A stretch of DNA of 64,000 nt, from positions 12,157,001 through 12,221,000 of the forward strand of contig NC_052622.1 in the NCBI RefSeq assembly GCF_016545825.1, in the 5' to 3' direction. Below, piece by piece: positions 1-14,023 of this stretch (within the stretch, counting starts at the first letter, position 1; each line of letters begins with the position of its first letter). A program made the translations under genes and the position numbers. Below the pieces are notes generated by a model. It saw only the letters and a list, made by a program, of their open reading frames with translations, was not told the origin of the DNA and made no database searches. The DNA comes from Eucalyptus grandis (Eukaryota; Streptophyta; Magnoliopsida; Myrtales; Myrtaceae).

Positions 1-560
1 ATGGAGGGTTGGCTTCCATATTCCAAAACTTTCCTTAGGTTCTTCATTTGCTTTACTTTCACACTTTCACTTTCATTGGAAGTTATCTGCATTCTAAAAG
101 AATCCAATATTTCGTTTCTCGGGTATGCGGTGAGCTTAGGAAAATACCACCTTCCTTCATCTTAAGAAATTTAACCATTTGTCCTGTTTGTAAAATGAAT
201 TGGAGTACTTGGTAGATTATGTGCTCCCATTGGTCAAGTATGAGTTCGTCGGTTTTCTTCCTTCTTCCTTCTCTAGTTGCTGCATCAGCCATATTTCTGC
301 TAGTACGCTGGATGACTCTCACGCCACCTTGGGTCTGTTCTCTATCTTGCATTTCTTTCATGGCCACAAGCTTACTTGATTATTTATCTGGGCTTACCTT
401 TTACTTTCTGCAGAATCCAATTTTGGAATTCTACACATCTTATAAGGCATCTCACTCCATTGCAAGACTTGCAATCCAATGCAAAAGAATACTATACACA
501 TCAAGTATCGGCAGCAGAAGCAGAAGGTACACTAAGCTCAACAACTAGAACAAATTAAAA
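1..560. other. Unresolved single-copy-looking stretch, possible minus-strand exon
   Basis: This stretch has more balanced composition than the satellite DNA that follows. The minus strand is open from 367 to 83 (94 codons) and reads a mixed, charged sequence including GRRKKTDELILDQWEHIIYQ, which looks more like real protein than the low-complexity ORFs elsewhere. No domain is recognised, and the stretch could be an exon of a gene fragment. The plus-strand ORFs over the same bases are judged shadows. The window edge prevents further judgement. Confidence 0.2.
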
Positions 561-609
561 TAAAACTTCTTCTTTATAGTTCAAATCTCAAAATGAAAAA
601 AAAAAAAAG

Positions 610-890
610 TTCCGAGAATGGCTTGCTTGGCGTCTGGTGAAGCTAAGTTACTTGAGTCTAGCCATTAAATCCATAATTATTTTGTTTTGTTTCAAGAAAT
701 GATTTCATAGTTCATTTATTTTTTTTGTAAGTAAAGACAGCCCCACGACGTCCGCCGAGGCTTGCTTGGCTTGCTTGGCTTGCTTGGCTTGCGTGGCGTC
801 TCGTGAAGGTAAGTTACTAGCCATTAAATCCATAATTATTTTGTTTTCTTTCAAGAAATGATTTCCATAGTTCATTTTTTTGTAAGTAAC
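610..890. repeat. Short direct duplication around a CTTGCTTGG microsatellite
   Basis: Two copies of a ~115-bp segment (about 618-732 and 772-888) share 'ccattaaatccataatta', 'ttcaagaaatgattt' and 'catagttcattt'. Between them lies a short CTTGCTTGG-type run (about 758-792). Nothing coding is visible. Confidence 0.6.
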
Positions 891-1139
891 GAAGAGTAAT
901 GCATAAATAATTATTTTATTTGTTATATTTCATTAATTTATTTTCATACAAGAGTAAACTAGTTTTGTAAATTTAACAAAAAAACATGCCATACCATGCC
1001 CGGATAGATTTATCAACCTAAACTTATGGATCATCATTATTATTTTTATTTTTATTAGGATTGAATCCACTTATTTCTCTCGCCAAGTTGGTTGGTTAGC
1101 TTCCTTGGAGCTGGTCGAGTTGGGTTGGTCTTGATAAAT

Positions 1140-4100
1140 TGCCGTAAAGTTTGTTTTTTTCTAAAATTATTAATTTTTTTATTTTTTATTTTATGAATTT
1201 ATTTTAATTACTAAACGTGTCTTTTGCCTGTATCCAATGTTTTGGTAGAGCTCGGCTAAAACTCAACTTTGTTTTTTTCTAAGTAAACTAAATTCTCTCC
1301 CTAATAATTATAAATTATTTTATGAATTTATTTTCATTATTAAACATGTCTTTTGCCAAGCTATGCCGTACCCAATGTTCTACATTCGTAGAGCTCACTT
1401 GGGATAAAACTCAAGTTTATTTTTTTTCTAAGTAAACTAAATTCTCTCCCTAATAATTATTAATTATTTTATGAATTTATCTTATGAATTTATTTTCATT
1501 ATTAAACATGTCTTTGGCCAAGCTATGCCATGTTCTACACTCAAGTTTGTTTTTTTTTTTAAAGTAAACTAATTCTCTCCCTAATAATTATTAATTATTT
1601 TATTTTTTTATTTTATGAATTTATTTTCATTACTAAACATGTCTTTTGCCAACCTATGCCGTATCCAATGTTCTACATTCGTAGAGCTCAGTTAGGATAA
1701 AACTCAAAATTCTCTCCTTAATAATTATTAATTATTTTATGAATTTATTTTTATTACTAAACGTGTCTTTTGCCAAGCTATGCCGTACCCTAGAGCTCAC
1801 TTGGGATAAAACTCAACTTTGTTTTTTTTTTCTAAGTAAACTAAATTCTCTCCCTAATAATTATTAATTATTTTATGAATTTATTTTTATTATTAAACAT
1901 GTCTTTTGCCAAGCTATGCCGTACCCAATGTTCTACATTCGTAGAGCTCACTTGGGATAAAACTCAAGTTTGTTTTTTCTAAGTAAACTAAATTCTCTCC
2001 CTAATAATTATTAATTATTTTATGAATTTATCTTATGAATTTATTTTCATTATTAAACATGTCTTTTGCCAAGCTATGCCATGTTCTACACTCAAGTTTG
2101 TTTTTTTTTAAGTAAACTAATTCTCTCCCTAATAATTATTAATTATTTTATTTTTTTATTTTATGAATTTATTTTCATTACTAAACATGTCTTTTGCCAA
2201 CCTATGCCGTATCCAATGTTCTACATTTGTAGAGCTCAGTTAGGATAAAACTCAAAAATTCTCTTCTTAATAATTATTAATTATTTTATGAATTTATTTT
2301 CATTACTAAACGTGTCTTTTGCCAAGTTATGCCGTACCCTAGAGCTCACTTGGGATAAAACTCAACTTTGTTTTTTGTTTCTAAGTAAACTAAATTCTCT
2401 CCCTAATAAGTATTAATTATTTTATGAATTTATTTTCATTATTAAATATGTCTTTTGCCAAGCTATGCCGTACCCAATGTTCTACATTCGTAGAGCTCAC
2501 TTGGGATAAAACTCAAGTTTGTTTTTTCTAAGTAAACAAAATTCTCTCCCTAATAATTATTAATTATTTTATGAATTTATCTTATGAATTTATTTTCATT
2601 ATTAAACATGTCTTTGGCCAAGCTATGCCATGTTCTACACTCAAGTTTGTTTTTTTAAGTAAACTAATTCTCTCCCTAATAATTATTAATTATTTTATTT
2701 TTTATTTTATGAATTTATTTTCATTACTAAACATGTCTTTTGCCAACCTATGCCGTATCCAATGTTCTACATTCGTAGAGCTCAGTTAGGATAAAACTCA
2801 AAAATTCTCTCATTAATAATTATTAATTATTTTATGAATTTATTTTCATTACTAAACGTGTCTTTTGCCAAGTTATGCCGTACCCTAGAGCTCACTTGGG
2901 ATAAAACTCAAGTTTGTTTTTTTCTAAGTAAACTAAATTCTCTCCCTAATAATTATTAATTATTTTATGAATTTATCTTATGAATTTATTTTCATTATTA
3001 AACATGTCTTTGGCCAAGTTATGCCATGTTCTACACTCAAGTTTGTTTTTTTTTTAAAGTAAACTAATTCTCTCCCTAATAATTAATAATTAATAATTAT
3101 TTTTTTATTTTATGAATTTATTTTCATTACTAAACATGTCTTTTGCCAACCTATGCCGTATCCAATGTTCTACATTCGTAGAGCTCAGTTAGGATAAAAC
3201 TCAAAAATTCTCTCATTAATAATTATTAATTATTTTTTGAATTTATTTTCATTATTAAACGTGTCTTTTGCCAAGCTATCCCGTACCCTAGAGCTCACTT
3301 GGGATAAAACTCAACTTTGTTTTTTTCTAAGTAAACTAAATTCTCTCCCTAATAATTATTAATTATTTTATGAATTTATTTTCATTATTAAACATGTCTT
3401 TTGCCAAGCTATGCCGTACCCAATGTTCTACATTCGTAGAGCTCACTTGGGATAAAACTCAAGTTTGTTTTTTTATAAGTAAACTAAATTCTCTCACTAA
3501 TAATTATTAATTATTTTATGAATTTATCTTATGAATTTATTTTCATTATTAAACATGTCTTTGGCCAAGCTATGCCATGTGCTACACTGAAGTTTATTTT
3601 TTTTTAAGTAAACTAATTCTCTCCCTAATAATTATTAATTATTTTATTTTTTTTTATTTTCTGAATTTATTTTCATTACTAAACATGTCTTTTGCCAACC
3701 TATGCCGTATCCAATGTTCTACATTTGTAGAGCTCAGTTAGGATAAAACTCAAAATTCTCTCCTTAATAATTATTAATTATTTTATGATTTATTTTCATT
3801 ACTAAACGTGTCTTTTGCCAAGTTATGCCGTACCCTAGAGCTTACTTAGGATAAAACTCAACATTGTTTTTTCTAAGTAAACTAAATTCTCTCCCTAATA
3901 ATTATTAATTATTTTATGAATTTATTTTTATTATTAAACATGTCTTTTGCCAAGCTATGCCATACCCAATGTTCTACATTCGTAGAGCTCACTTGGGATA
4001 AAACTCAAGTTTGTTTTTTCTAAGTAAACTAAATTCTCTGCCTAATAATTATTAATTATCTTATGAATTTATCTTATGAATTTATTTTCATTATTAAACA

Positions 4101-5085
4101 TGTCTTTGGCCAAACTATGCCATGTTCGACACTCAAGTTTGTTTTTTTAAGTAAACTAATTCTCTCCTAATAATTATTAATTATTTTAATTTTTTATTTT
4201 ATGAATTTATTTTCATTACTAAACATGTATTTTGCCAACCTATGCCGTATCCAATGTTCTACATTCGTAGAGCTCAGTTAGGATAAAACTCAAAAATTCT
4301 CTCCTTAATAATTATTAATTATTTTATGAATTTATTTTCATTACTAAACGTGTCTTTTGCCAAGCTATGCCGTACCCTAGAGCTCACTTGGGATAAAACT
4401 CAACTTTGTTTTTTTCTAAGTAAACTAAATTCTCTCCTAATAATTATTAATTATTTTATGAATTTATTTTCATTATTAAACATGTTTTTTGCCAAGCTAT
4501 GCCGTACCTAATGTTCTACATTCGTAGAGCTCACTTGGGATAAAACTCAAGTTTGATTTTTCTAAGTAAACCAAATTCTCTCCCTAATAATTATTAATTA
4601 TTTTATGAATTTATCTTATGAATTTATTTTCATTATTAAACATGTCTTTTGCCAAGCTATGCCATGTTCTACACTCAAGTTTGTTTTTTTAAGTAAACTA
4701 ATTCTCTCCCTAATAATTATTAATTATTAATTATTTTTTTATTTTATGAATTTATTTTCATTACTAAACATGTCTTTTGCCAACTTATGCCGTATCTAAT
4801 GTTCTACATTCGTAGAGCTAAGTTAGGATAAAACTAAAAATTCTCTCCTTAATAATTATTAATTATTTTATGAATTTATTTTCATTACTAAACGTGTCTT
4901 TTGCCAAGCTATGCCGTACCTTAGAGCTCACTTGGGATAAAACTCAACTTTGTTTTTTTCTAAGTAAACTAAATTCTCTCCATAATAATTATTAATTATT
5001 TTATAAATTTATTTTCATTACTAAAACATGTCTTTTGCTATGCCGTACCCAATGTTCTACATTCCCTTACTTGGGATAAAACTCA
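1140..5085. repeat. AT-rich satellite with four-monomer higher-order repeat
   Basis: About 29 tandem monomers averaging ~136 bp, each carrying 'atgaatttatttt', 'aaac(a/g)tgtctttt' and 'gccaa..tatgcc'. Four monomer types alternate in strict order. A has 'taccctagagctcacttggg'. B has 'acccaatgttctacattcg' plus 'gagctcacttggg'. C is short, with 'tgccatgttctacactcaag'. D has 'caacctatgccgtatccaat' and 'gagctcagttaggat'. C monomers fall near 1510, 2064, 2612, 3007, 3559, 4104 and 4645, giving a ~545-bp higher-order period, except for one 395-bp step where a hybrid A/B monomer replaces A plus B. Degenerate traces of the family begin near 895. Short ORFs inside are chance openings repeated by the array. 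Confidence 0.9.
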
Positions 5086-5205
5086 ATTTCTAGGTCTGAA
5101 TTTTGTATACTTACCTTTTTTTTCATATGCAATTGTATTTTATTAGGAATATTTTTTTTTTCAGGAAGCATGCCATTTTTTTGGTCAGAAAATTATGAGT
5201 AATCT

Positions 5206-8200
5206 TTTATTTTGGTGGAATAAGATGGGCGCCAAAATTTCTATTTCTACAACACAAATCCCTTGCATAAAATAATAAAATTCCATTTGTTGGAATAGAA
5301 ATTGATTAGATAACACATAAAAAATCCTCAAATACAAAATAATAGTCAAAATAATATGAAAACAACATAGAAATCCTATAATAGTCGAAATAATACTAAT
5401 ACATTACTTTCAAAATACAATTTCATGAATATGGGTGAGCGCTACAAGATTATCAACAAAATAAAATGAATATATGAGAATTTTAACTTGAAGCAACTTG
5501 AAGTAATATTTATGGTTAGAAACCAATCCGGGGTGTTGATTTGATTTATTTTGATTCTCAAAGACATGCCCTTGCATAGCAAAGAGGGAATTGAAGAGAA
5601 TCTTAAATTTGTAAGAAGTTTTTCTTGAATTGGCAACTTTTTCTTCAATTGGGGAGGGAAAGAGCCCATTGTTTTTAAGTAATTGTTTTTAAGTAAGGGT
5701 CATTTTTAAAATTGGGACTATTATGGAAAAAAAAAAACACGAGCAAAATAAGAAAATATTTGTGAAGTTGTGATTACTAGTTAGGAAGAAAAAATATAAG
5801 AAAAAAAAAGGAATAAAACCAAAAATTGAAAGTAAAAAGGGCGGAGAGCGTCTTGATGCTAAGGGGTGCATGCCCTTTGTTCCTAAGGGGTATACCATTT
5901 TTTCATCTTGATTTCCTTTGGTCTTTCTTGACCCGAGCTCTCTCTCTCCTCTCTTTCTTACTGTCGATCACGGGCAATAAAACGATCCTCGTCTTCCACA
6001 TTTTCCACCTTCTTGGTAAACAACATAGAAAACAATGAAAAGAGAGAACAAGGGAGGAGGGGAAGAAAATTAAAAAGAGAGAGGCAGAGAGAAGCCTTCC
6101 TCTCCCCCCGCCCCCAATCTATTCCTCCCTCGTCGGTCTCCCTCTGAGCAGCTAGTCTTCTTCTTCTTTATTTTGGTGGAATAAGATGGGCGCCAAAATT
6201 TCTATTTCTACAATACAAATCCCTTGCATAACATAATAAAATTCTATTTGTTGGAATAGAAATTGATTAGATAACACATAGAAAATCCTCAAATACAAAA
6301 TAATAGTCAAAATAATACGAAATCAACATAGAAATCCTATAATAGTCGAAATAATAATAATACATTACTTTCAAAATACAATTTCATGAATATGGGTGAA
6401 CGCTACAAGATTATCAACAAAATAAAAGGAATATATGAGAATTGTAACTTGAAGCAACTTGAAGTAATATTTATGGTTAGAAACCAATCATGGGGTGTTG
6501 ATTTGATTTATTTTGATTCTCAATGACATGCCCTTGCATAGCAAAGAGAGAATTGAAGAGAATCTTAAATTTGTAAGAAGTTTTTCTTGAATTGACAACT
6601 TTTTCTTCAATTGGGAGGGAAAGAGCCCATTGTTTTTAAGTAATTGTTCTTAAGTAAGGGTCATTTTTAAAATTGGGACTATTATGGAAAAAAAAAAAAC
6701 ACGAGCAAAATAAGAAAATATTTGTGAAGTTGTGATTACTAGTTAGGAAGAAAAATATAAGAAAAAAAAAAGGAATAAAACCAAAAATTGAAAGTAAAAG
6801 GGCGGAGAGCGTCTTGATGCTAAGGGGTGCATGCCCTTTGTTCCTAAGGGGTATACCATTTTTTCATCTTGATTTCCTTTGGTCTTTCTTGACCCGAGCT
6901 CTCTCTCTCCTCTCTTTCTTACTATCCATCACGGGCAGTAAAACGATCCTCGTCTTCCACATTTTCCACCTTCTTGGTAAACAACATAGAAAACAATGAA
7001 AAGAGAGAACAAGGGAGGATGGGAAGAAAATTAAAAAAGAGAGGCAGAGAGAAGCCTTCCTCTCCCCCGCCCCCAATCTATTCCTCCTCGTCGGTCTCCC
7101 TCGGGCAGCTAGTCTTCTTCTTCTTTATTTTGGTGGAATAAGATGGGCGCCAAAATTTCTATTTCTACAACACAAATCCCTTGCATAACATAATAAAATT
7201 CTATTTGTTGGAATAGAAATTGATTAAATAACACATAGAAAATCCTCAAATACAAAATAATAGTCAAAATAATACGAAAACAACATAGAAATCCTATAAT
7301 AGTCGAAATAATACTAATACATTACTTTCAAAATATAATTTCATGAATATGGGTGAGCGCTACAAGATTATCAACAAAATAAAAGGAATATATGAGAATT
7401 GTAACTTGAAGCAACTTGAAGTAATATTTATGGTTAGAAACCAATCCGGGGGTGTTGATTTGATTTATTTTGATTCTCAATGACATGCCCTTGCATAGCA
7501 AAGAGATAATTGAAGAGAATCTTAATTTGTAAGAAGTTTTTCTTGAATTGGCAACTTTTTCTTCAATTGGGGAGGGAAAGAGCCCATTGTTTTTAAGTAA
7601 TTGTTTTTAAGTAAGGGTCATTTTTAAAATTGGGACCATTATGGAAAAAAAAAACACGAGCAAAATAAGAAAATATTTGTGAAATTGTGATTACTCGTTA
7701 GGAAGAAAAAATATAAGAAAAAAAGGAATAAAACCAAAATTGAAAGTAAAAAGGGCGGAGAGCGTCTTGATGATAAGGGGTGCATGCCCTTTGTTCCTAA
7801 GGGGTATACCATTTTTTCATCTTGATTTCCTTTGGTCTTTCTTGACCCGAGCTCTCTCTCTCCTCTCTTTCTTACTGTCCATCACGGGCAATAAAACGAT
7901 CCTCGTCTTCCACATTTTCCACCTTCTTGGTAAACAACATAGAAAACAATGAAAAGAGAGAACAAGGGAGGAGGGGAAGAAAATTAAAAAAGAGAGAGGC
8001 AGAGAGAAGCCTTCCTCTCCCCCGCCCCCAATCTATTCCTCCCCGTCGGTCTCCCTCGAGCAGCTAGTCTTCTTCTTCTTTATTTTGGTGGAATAAGATG
8101 GGTGCCAAAATTTCTATTTCTACAACACAAATCCCTTGCATAACATAATAAAATTCTATTTGTTGGAATAGAAATTGATTAGATAACACATAGAAAATCC

Positions 8201-11200
8201 TCAAATACAAAATAATAGTCAAAATAATACGAAAACAACATAGAAATCCTATAATAGTCGAAATAATACTAATACATTACTTTCAAAATATAATTTCATG
8301 AATATGGGTGAGCGCTACAAGATTATCAACAAAATAAAAGGAATATATGAGAATTGTAACTTGAAGCAACTTGAAGTAATATTTATGGTTAGAAACCAAT
8401 CCGGGGATGTTGATTTGATTTATTTTGATTCTCAATGACATGCCCTTGCATAGCAAAGAGAGAATTGAAGGGAATCTTAAATTTGTAAGAAGTTTTTCTT
8501 GAATTGGCAACTTTTTCTTCAATTGGGGAGGGAAAGAGCCCATTGTTTTTAAGTAATTGTTTTTAAGAAAGTGTCGTTTTTTAAAATTTGGACCAAAAAA
8601 AAAAAACACGAGCAAAATAAGAAAATATTTGTGAAGTTGTGATTACTAGTTAGGAAGAAAAAATATAAGAAAAAAAGGAATAAAACCAAAAATTGAAAGT
8701 AAAACGGGCGGAGAGCGTCTTGATGCTAAGGGTGCATGCCCTTTGTTCCTAAGGGGTAGACCATTTTTTCATCTTGATTTCCTTTTGTCTTTCTTGACCG
8801 GAGCTCTCTCTCTCCTCTCTTTCTTACTGTCCATCACGGGCAATAAAACGATACTCATCTTCCACATTTTCCACCTTCTTGGTAAACAACATAGAAAACA
8901 ATAAAAAGAGAGAACAAGGGAGGAGGGGAAGAAAATTAAAAAAGAGAGGCAGAGAGAAGCCTTCCTCTCCCCCGCCCCCAATCTATTCCTCCTCGTCGGT
9001 CTCCCTCTGGGCAGCTAATCTTCTTCTTCCTTATTTTGGTGGAATAAGATGGGCGCCAAAATTTCTATTTCTACAACACAAATCCCTTGCATAACATAAT
9101 AAAATTCTATTTGTTGGAATAGAAATTGATTAGATAACACATAGAAAATCCTCAAATACAAAATAATAGTCAGAATAATACGAAAACAACATAGAAATCC
9201 TATAATAGTCGAAATAATACTAATATATTACTTTCAAAATACAATTTAATGAATATGGGTGAGCGCTACAAGATTATCAACAAAATAAAACGAATATATG
9301 AGAATTGTAACTTGAAGCAACTTGAAGTAATATTTATGGTTAGAAACCAATCCGGGGGTGTTGATTTGATTTATTTTGATTCTCAATGACATGCCCTTGC
9401 ATAGCAAAGAGAGAATTGAAGAGAATCTTAAATTTGTAAGAAGTTTTTCTTGAATTGGCAACTTTTTCTTCAATTGGGGAGGGAAAGAGCCCATTGTTTT
9501 TAAGTAATTGTTTTTAAGAAAGTGTCATTTTTTAAAATTTGGACCATTATGGAAAAAAAAAACACGAGCAAAATAAGAAAATATTTGTGAAGTTGTGATT
9601 ACTAGTTAGGAAGAAGAAATATAAGAAAAAAAAAGGAATAAAACCAAAAATTGAAAGTAAAAAGGGCGGAGAGCGTCTTGATGCTAAGGGGTGCATGCCC
9701 TTTGTTCCTAAGGGGTAGACCATTTTTTCATCTTGATTTCCTTTCGTCTTTCTTGACCGGAGCTCTCTCTCTCCTCTCTTTCTTACTGTCCATCACGGGC
9801 AATAAAACGATACTCGTCTTCCACATTTTCCACCTTCTTGGTAAACAACATAGAAAACAATGAAAAGAGAGAACAAGGGAGGAGGGGAAGAAAATTAAAA
9901 AAAGAGAGAGGCAGAGAGAAGCCTTCCTCTCCCCCGCCCCCAATCTATTCCTCCTCGTCGGTCTCCTCGGGCAGCTAGTCTTCTTCTTCTTTATTTTGGT
10001 GGAATAAGATGGGCGCCAAAATTTATATTTCTACAACACAAATCCCTTGCATAACATAATAAAATTCCATTTGTTGGAATAGAAATTGATTAGATAACAC
10101 ATAGAAAATCCTCAAATACAAAATAATAGTCAAAATAATACGAAAACAACATAGAAATCCTATAATAGTCGAAATAATACTAATACATTACTTTCAAAAT
10201 ACAATTTCATGAATATGAGTGAGCGCTACAAGATTATCATCAAAATAAAAAGAATATATGAGAATTGTAACTTGAATGAAGTTGAAGTAATATTTATGGT
10301 TAGAAACCAATCCGGGGGTGTTGATTTGATTTATTTTGATTCTCAATGACATGCTCTTGCATAGCAAAGAGAGAATTGAAGAGAATCTTAAATTTGTAAG
10401 AAGTTTTTCTTGAATTGGCAACTTTTTCTTCAATTGGGGAGGGAAAGAGCCCATTGTTTTTAAGTAATTGTTTTTAAGTAAGGGTCATTTTTAAAATTGG
10501 GACCATTATGGAAAAAAAAAAAACACGAGCAAAATAAGAAAATATCTATGAAGTTGTGATTACTAGTTAGGAAGAAAAAATATAAGAAAAAAAAAGGAAT
10601 AAAACCAAAAATTGAAAGTAAAAAGGGCGGAGATCGTCTTGATGCTAAGGGGTGCATGCCCTTTGTTCCTAAGGGGTAGACCATTTTTTCATCTTGATTT
10701 CCTTTGGTCTTTCTTGACCGGAGCTCTCTCTCTCCTCTCTTTCTTACTGTCCATCACGGGCAAGAAAACGATCCTCGTTTTCCACATTTTCCACATTTTC
10801 CACATTCTTGGTAAACAACATACAAAACAATGAAAAAAGAGAACAAGGGAGGAGAGGAAGAAAATTCAAAAAAGAGAGAGGGAGAGAGAAGCCTTCCTCT
10901 CCCCCCCCGCCCCAATCTATTCCTCCTCGTCGGTCTCCCTCTGGGCAGCTAGTCTTCTTCTTCTTTATTTTGGTGGAATAAGATGGGCGCCAAAATTTCT
11001 ATTTCTACAATACAAATCCCTTGCATAACATAATAAAATTCTATTTGTTGGAATAGAAATTGATTAGATAACACATAGAAAATCCTCAAATACAAAATAA
11101 TAGTCAAAATAATACGAAAACAACATAGAAATCCTATAATAGTCGAAATAATACTAATACATTACTTTCAAAATACAATTTCATGAATATGGGTGAGCCC

Positions 11201-13800
11201 TACAAGATTATCAACAAAATAAAAGGAATATATGAGAATTGTAACTTGAAGCAACTTGAAGTAATATTTATGGTTAGAAACCAATCCGGGGTGTTGATTT
11301 GATTTATTTTGATTCTCAATGACATGCCCTTGTATAGCAAAGAGAGAATTGAAGAGAATCTTAAATTTTCAAGAAGTTTTTCTTGAATTGGCAACTTTTT
11401 CTTCAATTGGGGAGGGAAAGAGCCCATTGTTTTTAAGTAAGGGTCATTTCTTAAAATTGGGACCATTATGGAAAAAAAAAAAAACATGAGCAAAATAAGA
11501 AAATATCTGTGAAGTTGTGATTACTAGTTAGGAAGAAAAAATATAAGAAAAAAAAAAGAATAAAACCAAATATTGAATGTAAAAAAAGGGCGGAGATCGT
11601 CTTGATGCTAAGGGTGCATGCCCTTTGTTCCTAAGGGTAGACCATTTTTTCATCTTGATTTCCTTTGGTCTTTCTTGACCCGAGCTCTCTCTCCTCTCTT
11701 TCTTACTATCCATCATGGGCAATAAAACGATCCTCGTCTTCCACATTTTCCACCTTCTTGGTAAACAACATAGAAAACAATGAAAAGAGAGAACAAGGGA
11801 GGAGGGGAAGAAAATTCAAAAAGAGAGAGGGAGAGAGAAGCCTTCCTCTCCCCCGCCCCCAATCTATTCCTCCCTCGTCGGTCTCCCTCGGGCAGCTAGT
11901 CTTCTTCTTCTTTATTTTGGTGGAATAAGATGGGCGCCAAATTTTCTATTTCTACAACACAAATCCCTTGCATAACATAATAAAATTTTATTTATTGGAA
12001 TTGAAATTGATTAGATAACACATAGAAAATCCTCAAATACAAAATAATAGTCAAAATAATACGAAAACAACATAGATATCCTATAATAGTCGAAATAATA
12101 CTAATACATTACTTTCAAAATACAATTTAATGAATATGGGTGAGCGCTACAAGATTATCAACAAAATAAAAGGAATATATGAGAATTGTAACTTGAAGCA
12201 ACTTGAAGTAATATTTATGGTTAGAAACCAATCCGGAGGTGTTGATTTGATTTATTTTGATTCTCAATGACATGCCTTTGCATAGCAAAGAGATAATTGA
12301 AGAGAATCTTAAATTTGGAAGAACTTTTTCTGAATTGGCAACTTTTTCTTCAATTGGGGAGGGAAAGAGCCCATTGTTTTTAAGTAATTGTTTTTAAGTA
12401 AGGGTCATTTTTTAAAATTGGGACCATTATGGAAAAAAAAAAACACGAGCAAAATAAGAAAATATTTGTGAAGTTGTGATTACTAGTGAGGAAGAAAAAA
12501 AAAAGGAATAAAACCAAAAATTGAAAGTAAAAAGGGCGGAGAGCGTCTTGATGCTAAGGGGTGCATGCCCTTTGTTCCTAAGGGGTAGACCATTTTTTCA
12601 TCTTGATTTCCTTTGGTCTTTCTTCACCAGAGCTCTCTCTCTCCTCTCTTTCTTATTGTCCATCACGGGCAATAAAACGATCCTTGTCTTCCACATTTTC
12701 CACCTTCTTGGTAAACAACATAGAAAACAATGAAAAGAGAGAACAAGGGAGGAGGGGAAGAAAATTCAAAAAGAGTGAGGGAGAGAGAAGCCTTCCTCTC
12801 CCCCCGCCCCCAATCTATTCCTCCCTCGTCGGTCTCCCTCTGGGCAGCTAGTCTTCTTCTTCTTTATTTTGGTGGAATAAGATGGGCGCCAAAATTTCTA
12901 TTTCTACAACACAAATCCCTTGCATAACATAATAAAATTCTATTTGTTGGAATTGAAATTGATTAGATAACACATAGAAAATCCTCAAATACAAAATAAT
13001 AGTCAAAATAATACGAAAACAACATAGAAATACTATAATAATCGAAATAATACTAATACATTACTTTCAAAATATAATTTCATGAATATGGGTGAGCGCT
13101 ACAAGATTATCAACAAAATAAAAGGAATATATGAGAATTGTAACTTGAAGCAACTTGAAGTAATATTTATGGTTAGAAACCAATCCGAGGGTGTTGATTT
13201 GATTTATTTTGATTCTCAATGACATGCCCTACCATAGCAAAGAGACAATTGAAAAGAATCTTAATTTTGTAAGAACTTTTTCTTGAATTGACAACTTTTT
13301 CTTCAATTGGGGAGGGAAAGAGCCCATTGTTTTTAAGTAATTGTTTTTAAGTAAGGGTCATTTTTAAAATTGGGACCATTATGAAAAAAAAAAAAAAACA
13401 CGAGCAAAATAAGAAAATATTTGTGAAGTTGTGATTACTAGTTAGGAAGAAAAATATAAGAAAAAAAAAGGAATAAAACCAAAAATTGAAAGTGAAAAGG
13501 GCAGAGAGCGTCTTGATGCTAAGGGGTAGACCATTTTTTCATCTTGATTTCCTTTGGTCTTTCTTGACCGGAGCTCTCTCTCTCCTCTCTTTCTTACTGT
13601 CGATCACGGGCAAGAAAACGATCCTTGTCTTCCACATTTTCCACCTTCTTGGTAAACAACATAGAAAACAATGAAAAGAGAGAACAAGGGAGGAGGGGAA
13701 GAAAATTAAAAAGAGAGGGAGAGAGAAGCCTTCCTCTCCCCCCCGCCCCCAATCTATTCCTCCCTCGTCGATCTCCCTCTGGGCAGCTAGTCTTCTTCTT
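5206..13800. repeat. Tandem array of a ~955-bp satellite unit, nine copies
   Basis: The landmark 'tttggtggaataagatggg' recurs at about 5211, 6172, 7129, 8084, 9035, 9995, 10969, 11916 and 12868, giving periods of 947-974 bp. Copies are highly similar and differ mainly in A-run length and small indels. The unit has an AT-rich first two thirds, then a tract with 'gcatgccctttgttcctaag', a CT-rich stretch ('gagctctctctctcctctc'), a GA-rich stretch and 'gcagctagtcttcttcttc'. The last ~270 bp match the 3' end of the TraB-like gene unit that follows the array. ORFs of ~70 codons repeat in every copy but mostly begin at TTG and shift between copies, so I do not call them genes. The last copy (from 12868) has a short deletion around 13520. 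Confidence 0.93.
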
Positions 13801-14023
13801 CTTCTTCCCTCTGACCTCCGCTTGTCTCCCCACCACTTGTCTTACTGAAGTTTCATTTTTTCCCAAAATTAGGGATTAAGTCGCCTTAGGTGTGTTTTAC
13901 ATTGAAGGGGAAATTAAATTTTGGATAAGGAGGGCCATGGTCCCAATATTTACAGCGTATTACTATAGAATTTAAATAAAATAAAAAGATTCCAAATGCA
14001 ATGTAAATGAGGCGATTCTTCCA

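Noticed and set aside
1140..5085. Interpretation of the first satellite as a functional centromere
   Set aside because: The array is only ~4 kb, with genes and gene fragments nearby. Ordered monomers alone do not show centromere function.
5826..13674. A ~70-codon plus ORF and a ~70-codon minus ORF repeated in every 955-bp unit
   Set aside because: Their apparent conservation is explained by the recent tandem amplification. Most begin at TTG rather than ATG, lengths change with small indels, and composition follows CT/GA tracts.
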